Positions 23,912-42,163 are shown, counted from the first letter of the stretch. The stretch is DNA of 64,000 nt from Panaeolus papilionaceus (GCA_015501605.1 JADNRZ010000012.1:310001-374000); one strand, 5' to 3'. The notes: generated by a model not told the origin, from the letters alone. Numbers and translations are program-made.

Positions 23912-25943
23912 TCAATGCTTCCTCTTCCCCCCAATAGTCTCGTCTGCACCAATAACATCACCATCCAATGCCGCATGGCCCCCAAGTTCAGCTGGCAACG
24001 GTACATGCCCATTCACAAACACCATATCCTCGTCGTTATCGTCTGCAGAGTCGGCAAGAGGCGATACGTCGTCCGTAGGAGAGGATGGCTGAGCGGATCG
24101 CCCAGGCGTCGCATTCCTTCTGCCGGCTCGCATCCTCGAAATCAACCCCATACCCGATCCCTCAGCCTCAACCTCGGTCTCCATTCCCGCACCATCTCTC
24201 TCTCTAACAGCAAGACCAGAGTTCGAACGGGAGCCAGGGACATTATCCTCCATCCCAGAATCCACCGCGTGAGCAATGGCATGTAAATGGCTGCTGCTGC
24301 CTCCCGGCCCGCTGCCTGCTGCACCATCCTGGTGCTGCGCATCATCAGAGGGCACAGGGGAATCGGCGTCCAGATCCACTTCTATGTCACTTACACCAGG
24401 ATTAGCGCGTCCATTAACTGTACTGTTTGTCTTGGGTACACCAAGGTTTGATGGCTCCACTTCAACGCCGGTATTGATCTCTTCCTCAACTTCGGCTTCA
24501 TCGTTCAGTTCGACATCGATTTCAACATCTTCCTCAAGGTCGGCAAATGTTCTGCAAAGTGGACAAGAAAAGGCGGGGTGGTGAGCTTCCAGAAGCGGAC
24601 GGATACACTTGTAATGGAATGTGTGGGAGCAGGGTGCAATGAAAAGGGCTTGACGGATTGTGACGCCAAATAGGCCTAGATAGATCAGTCAGTCAGCTTT
24701 GGCTCATGAAGGGGTGCCCAAAGGCAGCATCTAGTCAGCGCCCACGCACATATGCAACAGTCTGGTATTTGTGTTTTGCCTGACACGGTCAGTTTCGGGG
24801 TGTTGGCTGGCTGTTTGCCATTACCGTTCACAGGAAGTGCGAGGGATTTGAGATTCTTGAGGGCATTTGTGCTATTAAATATCGCTCAGTAATGAATATA
24901 ATAATGAATAAAAAGGATGCATTGACGAACTTGAAAGCGTTCGCAGATTGTTGCCACTCTCTGTTGAGCTCTATGCGGATCTTGACGCTTTTATAGATAT
25001 CTTCAGTACCTCCCTGATAATCCACGCCTAGTTGCAGGATATCGCCATCTTTGATGAGGTGAGGCTTCGACTCCGTGTTTGCAGCACTGAGCCTGGAATG
25101 ATTGAGGAACGTCCCTGAGCTACTCTTGGTATCTTTGACAAAGAACTTGCCGCCTGCCTCGACCCAAATCTCAGCATGAGCTCTTGAAACAACCTTTGAT
25201 TTAAAAGCCAGCTTGTTTGTTCCCAGAGCGTTGACAGCGGCAAGACCAAGACCTGAACGGTCAGTGAAGCGACCAATGCGCAAGGGTGGCTCGCCTTCCC
25301 TTAGATCGCGACCGATAGCCTCAAACCTAAGGGAGCGGCGTGTATCAAGATGTGGAACGAGGCGAATACGATGAGTGACAGCTCCTGATGTTGAATGTGC
25401 CACGGGAATTTGAGTTGCTGTTGGGTGTGTTGTACCTGCTGCGGCGGCCATGGTTAGAGTCGTAGTAGCTGCACCGCCCATTCCAGGTGGCTGGGTATGT
25501 CTGTAATTTGCGACATTGGTTGTTGCAGCAGTTGTAGCAGCTGCTGTTAAAGCTGGAGGAGCTGGAGTTGGAGCAGCGATGTTTCCTGCGGACCTTCGTC
25601 TTCTGAGCATGTTGGAAATGTTCAAGCCTGATGACCCTGCTGCGTGATTGTTGGTGTTGGTGTTGTTGTTGTTACTCGTGTTGACCGTGCCGAGAGAAAC
25701 TGCTAGGGCGGCAACTGATTGTTGAGCAGCTCTTCTACGGGAAGCACTTTGAGGAGTTGGAGCAGCTGGAAATTGGGGATGTTGAGGAGAGGAAGGCGAA
25801 ATGTCTCTGTGGTGATTGTGGATGTCGGTGTTGACCTGTATATGTGACTGTGAGGAATTTCTAGGCCTTCCCCGCAGGAAAGAACCCAATATAGTAGTCC
25901 GCGATGGAGGCGACTCGTTAGAAGTAGCTGATGGACCTTCCAT
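23912..25943 (-). CDS. FHA-RING E3 ubiquitin ligase, Dma1/CHFR-like
   Basis: Four exons: 24931-25943, 24825-24871, 24750-24779, 23912-24675; total 1854 nt, 617 residues. Order: a long low-complexity N-terminus (Ser, Ala, Thr, Asn-rich), an FHA domain at about 210-330 (LRIGRFTDR, SKVVSRAHAEIWV, KDTKSSSGTFLN), then a RING-H2 at about 355-400 with CCIC, CSHTFHYKC and CPLC providing the zinc ligands, and an acidic, Ser-rich tail. This FHA-then-RING architecture is that of fungal Dma1/Dma2 and animal CHFR/RNF8, which ubiquitinate phospho-dependent targets in the mitotic and septation checkpoints. The three introns interrupt the FHA-RING linker and the RING itself. The closest functional equivalent is inferred from architecture only. 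Confidence 0.92.
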
Positions 25944-28201
25944 AATCTAATCTTATAGTAGTCGTTGTTGTTGTCGTCGTCGTCGTCGATGAAAGGGTCG
26001 TTATAAAAAAAATTAAAGGAGGAGAGACAAGGGGAGAGGTAACACTTTGAGTGTGTGGTGGTGGTGGTGGTGGCGGCGAAAGACCAAAACGACCTGACCT
26101 GACAATACTGCCAAGTCCAATTCAGGGAAAACTCAGGGGGTCCTCAATTCAGGACATCATGGTACATATTAGACATTTCAATTTTATTTCTGATTTTTGT
26201 TTTATTTTTGTGTAAGAGTCTAGTACTAAAACAAAGGGGCACTTGTTCATCGGTTTTATATATTTAAATTGAAATCTCGTTCAGTCTAGGTCGAATGAAA
26301 TCCTTACCAGGGCGGTGTAGCTTTAACGCTAGACAGACACTGAATCTCTGCTTTAGGTTGATGCCGAATCACCAGGAGCTAGCTACATCCTTGTTCAGCT
26401 TCATTGTGTGTTAGTGCTGTGCTCTTATCCGGACATCGGATCCTATCTGACCTGCCACAAGACTTTCCCGACTATCTACAATCTGCGCTATGAGGCTTGG
26501 TAGCTTCCTTCATGTCTCCGAGACAGAGCCAAGTTTGATAAACCCGCACTGCAACCATGCACCTCGCAACACATAGCACTATCTTCTGACCATCTATCCT
26601 TTCCAGTGTATTACTGCCCGTCATCTACGGTCTAGTTGTCTATTTTTTCTATTGAATTTTTAAAAATATTCCCTCTCCAACCCATCCTCCGTCATTGCCA
26701 TCATGATCTCCTCTTCCTCTCCAATTTCGGCATCACAATTTCGTTTTCTTTTTTCATCAGCCCTACCATTATTTACAGCCAATGAGACAAAGGGGGGGTA
26801 CGTCAAAATGACAGATACGTCCATTCCATCATACACGCTTCACTTTTTTTTCTGGGACTCGGGACGTCGCACGAGCCTGAGGTAGCAGCTTACCTATCCA
26901 ACGTCGTGACTACTCTTTTCAAGTACCGCAAATGACAAATACATCCAGGTATACCAACAACACTACCTTCCCACATCTCTACAGGAACTCAGAACGGAGA
27001 AACTTGTCCAATATAGCCGTTTATATAAACGCAGCCACCTGGGTGCAGAACGCTTAATCGACAAAAACGCAGCATGAGCGCAATTTCTATGGACGCTTTC
27101 CTTTCCCAAGGACCGCCTCTATGGAGAAGGTCACTCGCAGAGGGGTCATGTCAAATATACACTAACAACTACCCCTGGTGATTCTGATTCTATTCTTAGG
27201 TCGGACATTCGACACTTAGACTACGCGCGTGAGTGGCCGAATAGTATCATTCCCAGCCGTCAACGCGCCTTCAGTTCACGCCCTCTGCCAAACCCTGGCC
27301 TCACCACCAAGGTATTGATCCATTTTGATATTCTTTCACAAGAACATAAGGAACGATGCATCACGGCGCTGGGCGGATTGATTCCTGTAATTGATAATTG
27401 ATTCGCCCTCTTGATGCTCCACAACCACTCACATAAAATGTATTTATTACTTACTTATCGCTATACATTGACACTCCGAACCATCCATCATTCATCCGAC
27501 CATGCTGCATCCACGCGCTCCACCATACTGCACTGCAGCAATAAATAATGGAAATGAAGATGCTGGCGATGCGCTCGGACGCAAAGCTGTGTCGCTGCAC
27601 TAGATGTCACCCACAATGCACATTCATTCCCAGCTCGGCAAACCCCATGGTCCACTTGATAGAAGGTCGCCACCGTGACTTTTGCCAGTGATTCGAATTC
27701 GAAGGTGCTCTCCGGGGCATCATCATATCATCCCAGCTCTAAAAATCAAATTCGAATGAAATGGAAGTCCAAGCTCGTAGTTTCCTACTTCCTTACGAAG
27801 CATCGGAAATTTAAAAGTAAGAATATAACACCTTCGAAGTCCCAGCATCTATTCAAGGCAACCGGTACCATCGCTGCAAGTTCTTTTCCCTGCACTGCTT
27901 GCTTACATCCGTCGTTCCGTGTCATAAATAGCACAGCTAGACGGCCCAGGATAGGTGATCTAACAATTTGGGTGGTGCATCAAATCGGTGCGATATGGGC
28001 GGCGTGTAGCGTGTATCCGATGACTTGAACTCCAGGGTGCTGCTGGTGCCCTTAGGTCGTGTTCCTTCCGGTGAATATACAAGAACGCGCTGCATGTAAT
28101 AATATTAATAGCCATGTACCACAACTCTCCTATCCACAAATCCCGCGTCCTGCACCAAAACCAAAAATCTGCCCGCCCTCCCATCCAACCCCACCATACC
28201 C
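25944..28201. other. intergenic, about 2.25 kb, simple repeats but no gene supported
   Basis: The left edge (25960-26080) holds GTC/GTT and GTG trinucleotide runs in the 5' region of the FHA-RING gene. The rest has scattered short frames without domains, including a 60-codon plus-strand frame at 26703 and frames near 27500-28000. The segment before 28201 is the 3' flank of SDR-2. Confidence 0.4.
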
Positions 28202-29648
28202 TCACACCCCCATCTCATTCAACATCCCCTCCGTTGTCGTCCATAACTCCCTCGCGAGCCTCTCATCTCTCGCCTCAACCGACCCACTTACAACTCTCCC
28301 CACAGGCTCCACATACCGCCCCCTATACATCTCCTTATCCAACGCAACATCCTTCCCCGCAGCCGCCCACACAATATTCATAGCCCCATCCCGCCAGGGC
28401 ACGAACACGGTTGAGGTCAAAACAGGCTTTAGGATAGACGCAAGCGGAATCCCATCAAGGAATGTCGATGTGCCTCTTGTCATGATGTACCCCGGGTGTG
28501 TAGCCATACATGTAATCCGCGCGTCTTGTGAATCGAGCGTACGCTGCAGTTCGGCGATGTGTAGGATATTTTGCAGCTTTGTGAGCGCGTAGGTTTGAAC
28601 GTATTTATAGAACCCGGTTCCGTAGTCATTTGAGATGTCCGCTTTGGATTTGAAGCTTGTGGGGTGGACTTCGCTGTGTGCTATTGAGCTGACCTACAGT
28701 GTATCGTTTAACGTGTCAATAAAATCATAGACCTGCTTCAAAGAGAAGAAAACATGGACGCACATTGACGATTCGAACATCCGAATTAGGTTCAGCTGCT
28801 GTTTTCTTCAATAGCGGAAGAAGAGTTCGTGTAAAAACGTAGTGGCTTATGTAGCTGTTCACATTCCACAACTCAGTAAGTGGATAAGCCTGGCGAAATA
28901 TTTGACCCGAAACACTCACTTTGTGACGACAATGTCAAGCAAACCATCTTTATCAACAGTATAAGGTCCACGAGCGGCTCTGATCGACCATCAACCCATC
29001 GAACCCCATCACTTACAAACACACAAAGGGCGCTTACATCGCAGCATTATTCACTACGAAAACCGCATTATCATCAGTATCAAGTTTACTCAGCCGCGAA
29101 CATCCACTGAGAAAAGAGCAATACCTAAAATATCAACCCTCCCCTCCCTCCTCCCAAACTCCTCCGCACTCTTCTTCGCAAGCCTCGGATCCGAAAGGTC
29201 AAGGTGGTGCCATTCTAGACTTCCTCCAGCATCACCTATGTTTTCAGCTTTCAGTTTCTCGATTGCTTCAAGTGCTTTGGACTCGTTTCGGGCTGCGATG
29301 TATACCTATGTAATTTATAACGCGCATGCCAGTGGTGGGGTTAGATGTGGGTGAAATTAAGAGGCGCGAGGGGTATGGCAAGGATTACCTTGGCGCCTTT
29401 TCGAACTAGGAATTGGGCGGTAGCGTAGCCTATCCCAGTACTACGATAAATCAAGTAAAGTGTCAGCTGGTGATGCGACAAGTACGGTAAATGACTCGAT
29501 CAAATGCTCGAAGTACTCTACTTCAAAGGTATTCGTCGTGAACAAGCAAGACAGAAACCTACTTCGCACCAGTCACAATAGCCACCTTTCCACGTAAATC
29601 CACAAGATCATCTTCACTAATCGTGCGTTTTTGAGAGAAGAAAAACAT
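28202..29648 (-). CDS. short-chain dehydrogenase/reductase (SDR-2)
   Basis: Seven exons: 29563-29648, 29389-29440, 29125-29305, 29038-29053, 28920-28979, 28764-28854, 28202-28693; 978 nt, 325 residues. Classical SDR: N-terminus MFFFSQKRTISEDDLVDLRG, cofactor loop TGANTGIGYA, NNAA, active-site strand VNVSSIAH and catalytic YALTK. The C-terminal region (DGAMNIVWAAAGKDV, DERLARELWTTTEGML) is nearly the same as in SDR-1 and SDR-3. Exon lengths agree with SDR-1 in every exon but two, so intron positions are ancestral. It lies head-to-tail with SDR-3, suggesting tandem duplication. Substrate unknown. Confidence 0.9.
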
Positions 29649-30042
29649 GAGTGGTGGTTGTTATGTAGAAAGAGACAAACGTGTAAAAATAGACGAGTGC
29701 TGTGCCGGCTGTCGTGCTGACTCGCAGCTCGCATAGTGGATGGCGTGAACGAACGCTTCGTGCATGTTTTTATCGTGCGAGTAGGCAGGGTATGTAATAA
29801 TCTGTCGAGGGAGAAATGTCCTTATCGAGTGTTCGAGTCTGGGTCCACTTGCATGGACTGTCAACGGTAAGTGTTATAGGGGAGGTTCGAACGTGCGATA
29901 ACTCAATGACGTCCACCGAAGAACTCGGTAGAAAACTTGCTGATCGAAGTTCATCTGACCAACAACGTGCTTATTTCCACTATCACTAAGTATACGTCAT
30001 GAGAGTCCAATGCATCGAGAACAATAGCCTCTCCCTCCAAGA
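29649..30042. other. intergenic between tandem SDR genes
   Basis: About 390 bases forming the SDR-2 upstream region and SDR-3 3' flank. No gene, hairpin or repeat recognised. Confidence 0.4.
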
Positions 30043-31364
30043 TCACAACTCCAGCTCTCTCAAGATTTCCTCCGTAGACTCTCGCAACTCCCTAGCCAAT
30101 CTCTCATTCCTCGCCTCCGGCGAAGGAGCAGCAACAGTCGCAACCGGGACGACATACTTGCCCCGATAATCATTTCTCGACGCAGCAATCGTCTTCCCCG
30201 CAGCAGCCCACGCAACGTTCATCCCCCCACTCTTCCACGGCGCAAAGAAAAAGCTTCCTATAAACTTCACCACAGGCGCAACATAGGGAACCGAATCGAA
30301 AAACGCATCCGTGCCTTGTGTCTTGATTGTCCCAGGGTGAACAGACAAGCAAAGGACCTTGTTCGAATTCAAGCCAACTTCAGACGACTCGGCATCGAGC
30401 ATCCGTTGAAGCTCATTCATGTGTAAGATGTTAGCGAGCTTGGAGTGTCCGTATGTTTCGAGGTAGTGGCTGACGCTGTTGCCGTAATCTTTGTTGACGT
30501 GTTCTTTGCCTTTGAATGTGGTAGGATGAACCCTGCTGTGAGCGATTGAAGTGACCTGTTAGGCGGAGTCGATCTCAGCGGTTCTCGTTGAGCGAGGTCT
30601 TCTGGGGACATACATTGATAATGCGCACATCAGAGTTCGGTTGTGCCGCGGTGCGTTTGAGCAGGGAGAGTAAAGTGCGCGTAAAGACATAGGGGCTGAT
30701 ATGGCTGTTGCGTGCGGAACGAGTTAGAGGCTAATACCATGCTTCGTGAACCAAGAACGTACTTCGTTGCCATAATATTCAGCAAGCCATCTTTGTCAAA
30801 TGAGAATGGGCCATAGCCCCCACTATGCTTGGTGCATGAGCAACCAATTAATACAGTCTAATCGAAGACAGCGCTCACGTCGCCGCATTGTTCACTACAG
30901 CAGTTGCCCTGGCATGAGCCCCGAAGGTAGTCAATATCATGCGAAAGGAGAACCTACCTAAAATATCAAGCCTTTCTTCCTTCTCCAAAAACTCTTCAGC
31001 TGCCTTCTTCGCAAGGCGCGGGTCCGAAAGATCCAGCTTCAGCCAATGCAAACTCCCATCTTTGATATCTTCCGCTTTCAGCTGTTCGATAGCGGCTAAT
31101 GCCCTCGATTCGTTTCGTGCTGCGATGTATACCTTTGCGCCTTTACGAACGAGAAACTGGGCTGTTCCATAGCCAACTCCTGTGCTGTGGGGTATGAAGA
31201 AAGCAAGGGTGATTAGTAAGAACGCGATACGTTCAGGTCAATTTGACCCTCGCAGTTAACATCAGGGCTGTAACCACTCACTTTCCACCTGTTACAATAG
31301 CTATCTTGCCATGCAAATCGACCAAATCATCTTCAGAAATCGTGCGTTGGAAGAACCAAGACAT
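30043..31364 (-). CDS. short-chain dehydrogenase/reductase (SDR-3), one intron lost
   Basis: Six exons: 31282-31364, 30958-31184, 30879-30894, 30763-30822, 30614-30704, 30043-30555; 990 nt, 329 residues. Motifs: MSWFFQRTISEDDLVDLHG, TGGNTGVGYG, NNAATGGYG, INVTSIAHSRVHPTTFKGK and catalytic YGHSK. In the active-site strand Thr replaces the first Ser of VSS, leaving the second Ser as the usual catalytic residue. The second exon (227 nt) equals SDR-1 exons 2 plus 3 (52 + 175) exactly, so one intron is missing with no change in coding length. Paralog of the adjacent SDR-2 and the distant SDR-1. Substrate unknown. Confidence 0.9.
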
Positions 31365-31719
31365 GGTGGCTAGAGAGCAAGAGAACCGAAATCTGCAGCG
31401 CGAAGATAATTATCACCATACGGTCGCACACCATCAGGACATCACTGCTAAGTTGAGACTCAATGAATGGCTCGAGCATCAATACCCGTAGCATCAGCGA
31501 ATATGATCCAAGGTTATGGAGGTCGCATACATTTACTAGGAACTTGAAACTCAATCGCAATGTGTATGAAGGCTTTTTTCGAGGTCTATGTATCAATCTA
31601 CACATAAAATTCATGAAAGGCCGTGCACAGGTGATTAGGGGTATAATGAATCCTACTGAGTATTCTATATGGCATACAAATCAAGTCAAAAGAAACAACT
31701 CTGCAAATAAGGGACATCA
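31365..31719. other. intergenic between SDR-3 promoter and ABC transporter 3' end
   Basis: About 355 bases. A short plus-strand frame (31463-31792) overlaps the ABC transporter end and has no domain. Nothing else recognised. Confidence 0.4.
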
Positions 31720-37532
<5,813 letters not shown>

Positions 37533-38245
37533 TCTTGTCTAACACCCTCTCTAGTTGTAAGATTGGAACAGAACTGTTGAAAGGAGGATGGAGAATGAAG
37601 GGGGAACTGCGGACTTTATGACAACACAAAAAGTTGAAGGAAGAAAGTCGACCATACAGAGATGACTCTTATGAGAGAACCAGAATGTTCTATTATTGGA
37701 ACTCAGGCATATGGCTGAATCTGCAGGAAGTCGACAGCCAAGATCTCCGGATGACATATAGCATACGCGTCAGTAAACACAAACCGGCATCACAATATTG
37801 GTCAGGTCCTGATGACAGTGAGAACCAAAATCGGTTGAGGTCGTCAAAGCCGTCAGGAAATGCCGGTGCCGATGGAAGTCGTCAAGGTCTTGATGAGTTG
37901 AACTTTGAGTCACTGCAGTTGCGTTGCTCGCCATTACGACGTGAAGAATATCTTACCACGGCGGCTTGATTTTTGTCATTTCCAAAAGAGTTTAGTCATC
38001 AGTCTCTATGGTCGTGAGCCTGGTTCTGATGTTTTCAACGGCATTGTATAAAGTTTTGTATAATTATCGAACAATTTTATTGTCGATGCTTTAGAAGCAA
38101 TTGATAGAAGGAGCGGAAGAAGGACAGGAGGCAAGATGACGATGACCCTTTGATTGTGGAAACTCCCACGTGTGGTAGCACCGCTTGCTCGCTGCCATCG
38201 ACAGCGAGTCCGTGGATTGATGTCTCCTCTGCTTTCCTGACCTCC
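37533..38245. other. divergent promoter region, ABC transporter and sucrase/ferredoxin-like gene
   Basis: 713 bases separate two divergently transcribed start codons, so upstream regulatory elements may be shared. A 111-codon plus-strand frame (37634-37969) begins with a non-ATG codon and shows no domain; I treat it as chance. Confidence 0.5.
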
Positions 38246-39232
38246 ATGTGGGCTCGTTTGACGCGGGATAGTTTCCGGCTCTCAAGTACTAAGGCGTCTT
38301 TTGAGCTGTGCCAGCAGCGGGCCCCAGCTGCACCATTACGGAGCACACACCAACGATGGAATTCAACTGCACCACCACAACCTGAGTATTATGTGGGACC
38401 TCTGGACGGCACGGCGTCTGAGCATGACTGCTACATCCTACTACATACCAACCAGCCTCCTGGCCAGTTTCCTATGAAGAAAACGACCCGTATCTCAAAC
38501 GAGCTACAAGCTCGGGCAATCCAATGGAAGGGGCTCGTTAATTTTGCATGGCGCAAGTCGTTTGCTACTTGTAACATAACGGATGACGCGCCTAGTGCGA
38601 CGGTATTCTCTACGCGTGGAGGTCGACTGGAACTGCCCCGTGTTTCGTTGGACAATATGAACGAGGTCCAGCAAACAATATCGGCTCATCTCCAGGGCCC
38701 TGTTACAAAGGAGACCGCAGAGGAAGCTCACGTATACGTCTGCACACATGGTGAACGTGATTGCAGATGCGGCTCTATGGGCAGATTAGTCGTTGATGCC
38801 CTGGAGAAAGAACTGGAGAAGCGTTTGGCTCAGGATCCCGCTGGTCCTTTCTCTCATATCAAAATCGGGGAGGTTGGTCATATCGGCGGACACAAGTACG
38901 GTCTTGTTTCTCTTCCTGCTGCCTATCCGTATTGACACGAGTTGTCATAATAGACATGCAGCCAATCTATTAATCTTTCCACATGGCGAATGGTAAGCAT
39001 CCTAATTCACTAGCACAGTTCCTGAACCTTATCTCTATATCTCAGGTTGGGCCAACTACGCCCAGAAGATGCGCCTCAACTTCTTGAACGAATCGGCAAT
39101 ATCACCATCTCTCCTGCAACGCCTCAGCAGCTCCCAGACTGGGGGAACCATTGGAGAGGTCGAATGGGCCTTCAGAAGCAAGAGCAAAAAGATTTGTGGA
39201 AGGCTTATCTTGAACGACAGAATCCTTCATAA
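38246..39232 (+). CDS. mitochondrial sucrase/ferredoxin-like (thioredoxin-fold) protein
   Basis: Three exons: 38246-38900, 38962-38992, 39046-39232; 873 nt, 290 residues. The start at ATG 38246 gives an Arg/Ser-rich, acid-poor N-terminus (MWARLTRDSFRLSSTKASFE) typical of a mitochondrial presequence. The core matches the Suc_Fer-like family, a thioredoxin-fold family related to 2Fe-2S ferredoxins: YVCTHGERDCRCGSMG (candidate cluster or redox cysteines), GHIGGHKYA, LLIFPHGEWLGQLRPEDAP and HWRGRMGL near the end. Yeast Aim32 is the best-studied relative and acts in mitochondria. Upstream ATGs in the leader (near 38136) lead only to short frames. The first intron has a GTCTTG donor, weak but needed to keep the conserved motif in frame. 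Confidence 0.85.
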
Positions 39233-40790
39233 AGCTGGCTATGATGCTGCCGACGTTGCATTTCTCTCACTTGATCGCTATATACGGCTGACCTCAGTGA
39301 TGAGGATGTATCTACTTAATTAGCAGATAAAGGACCACGGACAGACGTCGAGTTCAAGGATCGTTATTACCAGTCAAGTCAGCGACAACTGAGCCTGCAA
39401 ACAAGCTATCAAACTTGGTATAGTCAAACAGGATACATCAGCTACACCACCTATGTACCGGCCACAAGCGTCTGAGGCTAGTGCGAATATTATGGTGATG
39501 CCCAATCCCTGTGATGGCCGAGTTCAAGTCCCACGGTGTCACAACCGCCTAGGGGCTTCATATCTTGAATCAGGTGGCTCCTGCTTTACACAACACGATT
39601 CTGAAACTTTTGTGGGGTGAATTCCCTTCTAATATTCAATATGCACGACTCTATAAGATTTTTTTATTTAAAATGTGCAAGGGAAAAAAGAAAATCATAG
39701 ATATATGCAAAATCCCTACCAAATTTGACATCAAAACCCACCTCATGAGGAACTTGTTGGAAACACCTTTCTGAGCTTCGTGTTGCAGAGCAAAGTTGTT
39801 TGGATAAGTAGTTTGAAGGTCACTATAAGAGAAAAATATTTAAATTTGCTTGTATAAGGTTAGATTGCACCCCAAGAAGGGCTGTTTAAGGTACTTCGAG
39901 GGGCATTATAAATATTCTGCTCTTATAGCGTTGTTCAGAATTTAAAAAAACATAGGGCTATGGTATTCATCTGGCAACAGAAGTTGCATCCGTCTCCATC
40001 CTCTTCTAGTTAACACTGATATGAAGTGCAGTCTGGTCCTTTAAATAATTATATAGAAATATAAAATTTGGCTGTTTGGCCAAGGAAATAGCATTTCTAG
40101 AATACATTCTACCTGTCTCAAAACATTCTGTGGCAATATGTTGCGGGGCTGTTGAGAATTTCAAGAAACAGTTAGGTGTCTGTGGACAGATTATGATTGA
40201 TCATAGTATCTGTGGCTGTGCGCACAGCGGATCAGACTCCCAAGATGCGCTGATTTGATGGAGAAAGACAGTGATCAGGGGATTTTAGTGTCACTACATT
40301 ATATTTCTGTTGAAAAAATATGTACGCGAGTGTATTATCCATATGCGAGTGTATTTCACCAAAAATTACAGGGGATTATATATGTTTCGAGGGCCCATTG
40401 ACCTGATTCGAAAAATGGGTGTAAATGTCACAGCGAGTCACAGAGTTGTGACAGGCCTTGGTCCGCGGCCATCATAGGGATTGGGCATCACCAAATATTA
40501 GACGAAAGTACCCCTTCGGCCTTCTCGGCGAGGCCTTCTGTCCACAAGGGCAAAGGTGGGGCAAGGCAAAAGTAAAGATTTTTGTCTTATGCGATCAGGA
40601 CAGAGTTGCTAGACTCGCTACACCCTCACCCATGATGGTTTTTTGGCCCTTAGACTCTCCTCGTTGTCCCAGGCGGCTCTTGTGTCACAGAGCGCGGTGG
40701 CAGGGCTGTAGGCATGGGCTTGGCTGAAGTTTTGTTACATGACAGCGCGGGAGACCATGAGTCACCCTTTGCTCTTGCCTTTGAACAACG
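39233..40790. other. AT-rich gene-poor stretch, possible decayed insertion
   Basis: About 1.56 kb with no supportable gene. The middle (39600-40400) is markedly AT-rich compared with the flanks. A short direct repeat (GCGAGTGTATT) occurs at about 40325 and 40346. No terminal repeats, reverse transcriptase or transposase remnants were recognised. Confidence 0.4.
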
Positions 40791-42163
40791 ATGACTATTC
40801 CTGCAGACCGCGATGGATACATAGAAGGCGACGAATATACAGTTCTTGATGGTCATGAAGCATATTGGTCAGAAAAAGCACCTTGGCTCTTGAGTAAGGG
40901 ATATCGCCTTCGTAGACGGTACCAACCAGGATGGGTGGCCTCTTGGAAGCTGAATCCGAGATTGTTCTGGCTGACACAAGAGGATTACGCTCATTATGTG
41001 GTATGTCTGAATATTAAATACCATTCATTTGCGCTCAATCATATTTTAGGTTGGTAATGTAATGGATGCAGTGCATACAGATACAGGGAAACTTGTTATG
41101 CTGAAGAAAGTGTGGAAGGACAGCAACGAGATTGAAATCATTGAATATCTAAATTCGCCATCCATGATTGAAGAGTCTAAGAAGTACACGATTCGAGTTA
41201 TTGAGATAATTCAAGATATCCCGGGCGATGAAGATTATTCTCTCTTGGTCATGCCTTTTCTCCAAATGCTAGATTATCCAGAAAGGTTCGACACAGTAGG
41301 GGAGTGTCTGGATTGCGTTCTACAGATGTTAAAGGTAGGATTTTATGCGCCAACCACGATGACACCCTAGTACTAATTGTATGTCAGGCAGTGCAATTTC
41401 TCCATCGACATAATATTGCTCATAGGTTCGACCTTTGAGAAACGAGTTAACAAACAATTCGACTAATTACACTGCATTACCAGGGATTGCACTACACGAA
41501 ACTTTGTGATGGATGCACCTGGGCTCTATCCGAACGGCTTTCACCCCATTTATCGTGATCTAAACCCTGACTGTCAGGGTTTCGCAAAGCATCGCACACG
41601 CACTCAGTGTCCAGCGCGGTACTTGTTGATTGACTTCGGGCTTTCCATACGTTACCCTGAGGGAGTAACAGAACGCGTTGCACTTCCTGTGCGAGGGAAC
41701 GACTACACTGTACCTGAGTTCCAGGACAAAGAAATGCTCGAGCAGCCCTATGACCCGTTCCCGACTGACATCTACTATGCGGGCAACGCGATCCGGGATT
41801 ACTTCACCAACAAGGTTGGGACTACTCCTTAACCCTTCTCGCTACATTCGCCTAATGTATCTTTCTTAGGGTGACAAAGAATTTGTTCCAGGAAAGCTGG
41901 GTATGAGCTATCTTAATCCACTGGTCCGAGACATGACGAGGGAAAATCCCTGCGACCGACCGACCATCGATGAAGCTGTGACCCGTATGGAAGCCATCAT
42001 TAACTCTCGCTGGGAATTTCACCTTCGCGCATCCGTCAGGCATCCGGATGATTCAATCTTTGGGACAATCCATAGGTTTTTACCCTATTTGAAAAGGCGC
42101 GTGAGCTTCATGGTTAATCGCGTGCACCCAATCCCATCGCGCAATGCTTGTTCGAGGATTTAG
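40791..42163 (+). CDS. divergent protein kinase-like protein
   Basis: Five exons: 40791-41000, 41050-41334, 41388-41425, 41484-41814, 41870-42163; 1158 nt, 385 residues. Eukaryotic protein kinase fold with VMLKKV (likely beta-3 Lys, about residue 89), catalytic loop HNIAHRDCTTRNFVM (HRD split by an intron, about residue 178) and LIDFGLS (about 229). A VPEF motif stands where APE is usual, and a C-lobe RENPCDRPTIDEAV motif is present. The glycine-rich loop is poorly conserved and about 40 residues intervene between the catalytic loop and DFG, including an NPDC segment. Such lineage-specific kinases are abundant in agaricomycetes, mostly of unknown function. Catalytic residues are present, so activity is possible. 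Confidence 0.85.

Noticed and set aside
29880..29900. B-box-like GGTTCGAAC
   Set aside because: No A box at tRNA spacing and no cloverleaf.
37634..37969. 111-codon plus-strand frame in the ABC/sucrase-ferredoxin intergenic region
   Set aside because: Starts at a TTG, lacks any domain and lies in a promoter region.
39510..39545. tRNA-like fragment GGCCGAGTTCAAGTCCCAC resembling a T-arm
   Set aside because: No matching acceptor, D-arm or anticodon stem could be folded around it.
40458..40727. 89-codon plus-strand frame before the kinase-like gene
   Set aside because: Arg/Pro/Cys-rich composition with no domain and not joinable in phase to the kinase start.
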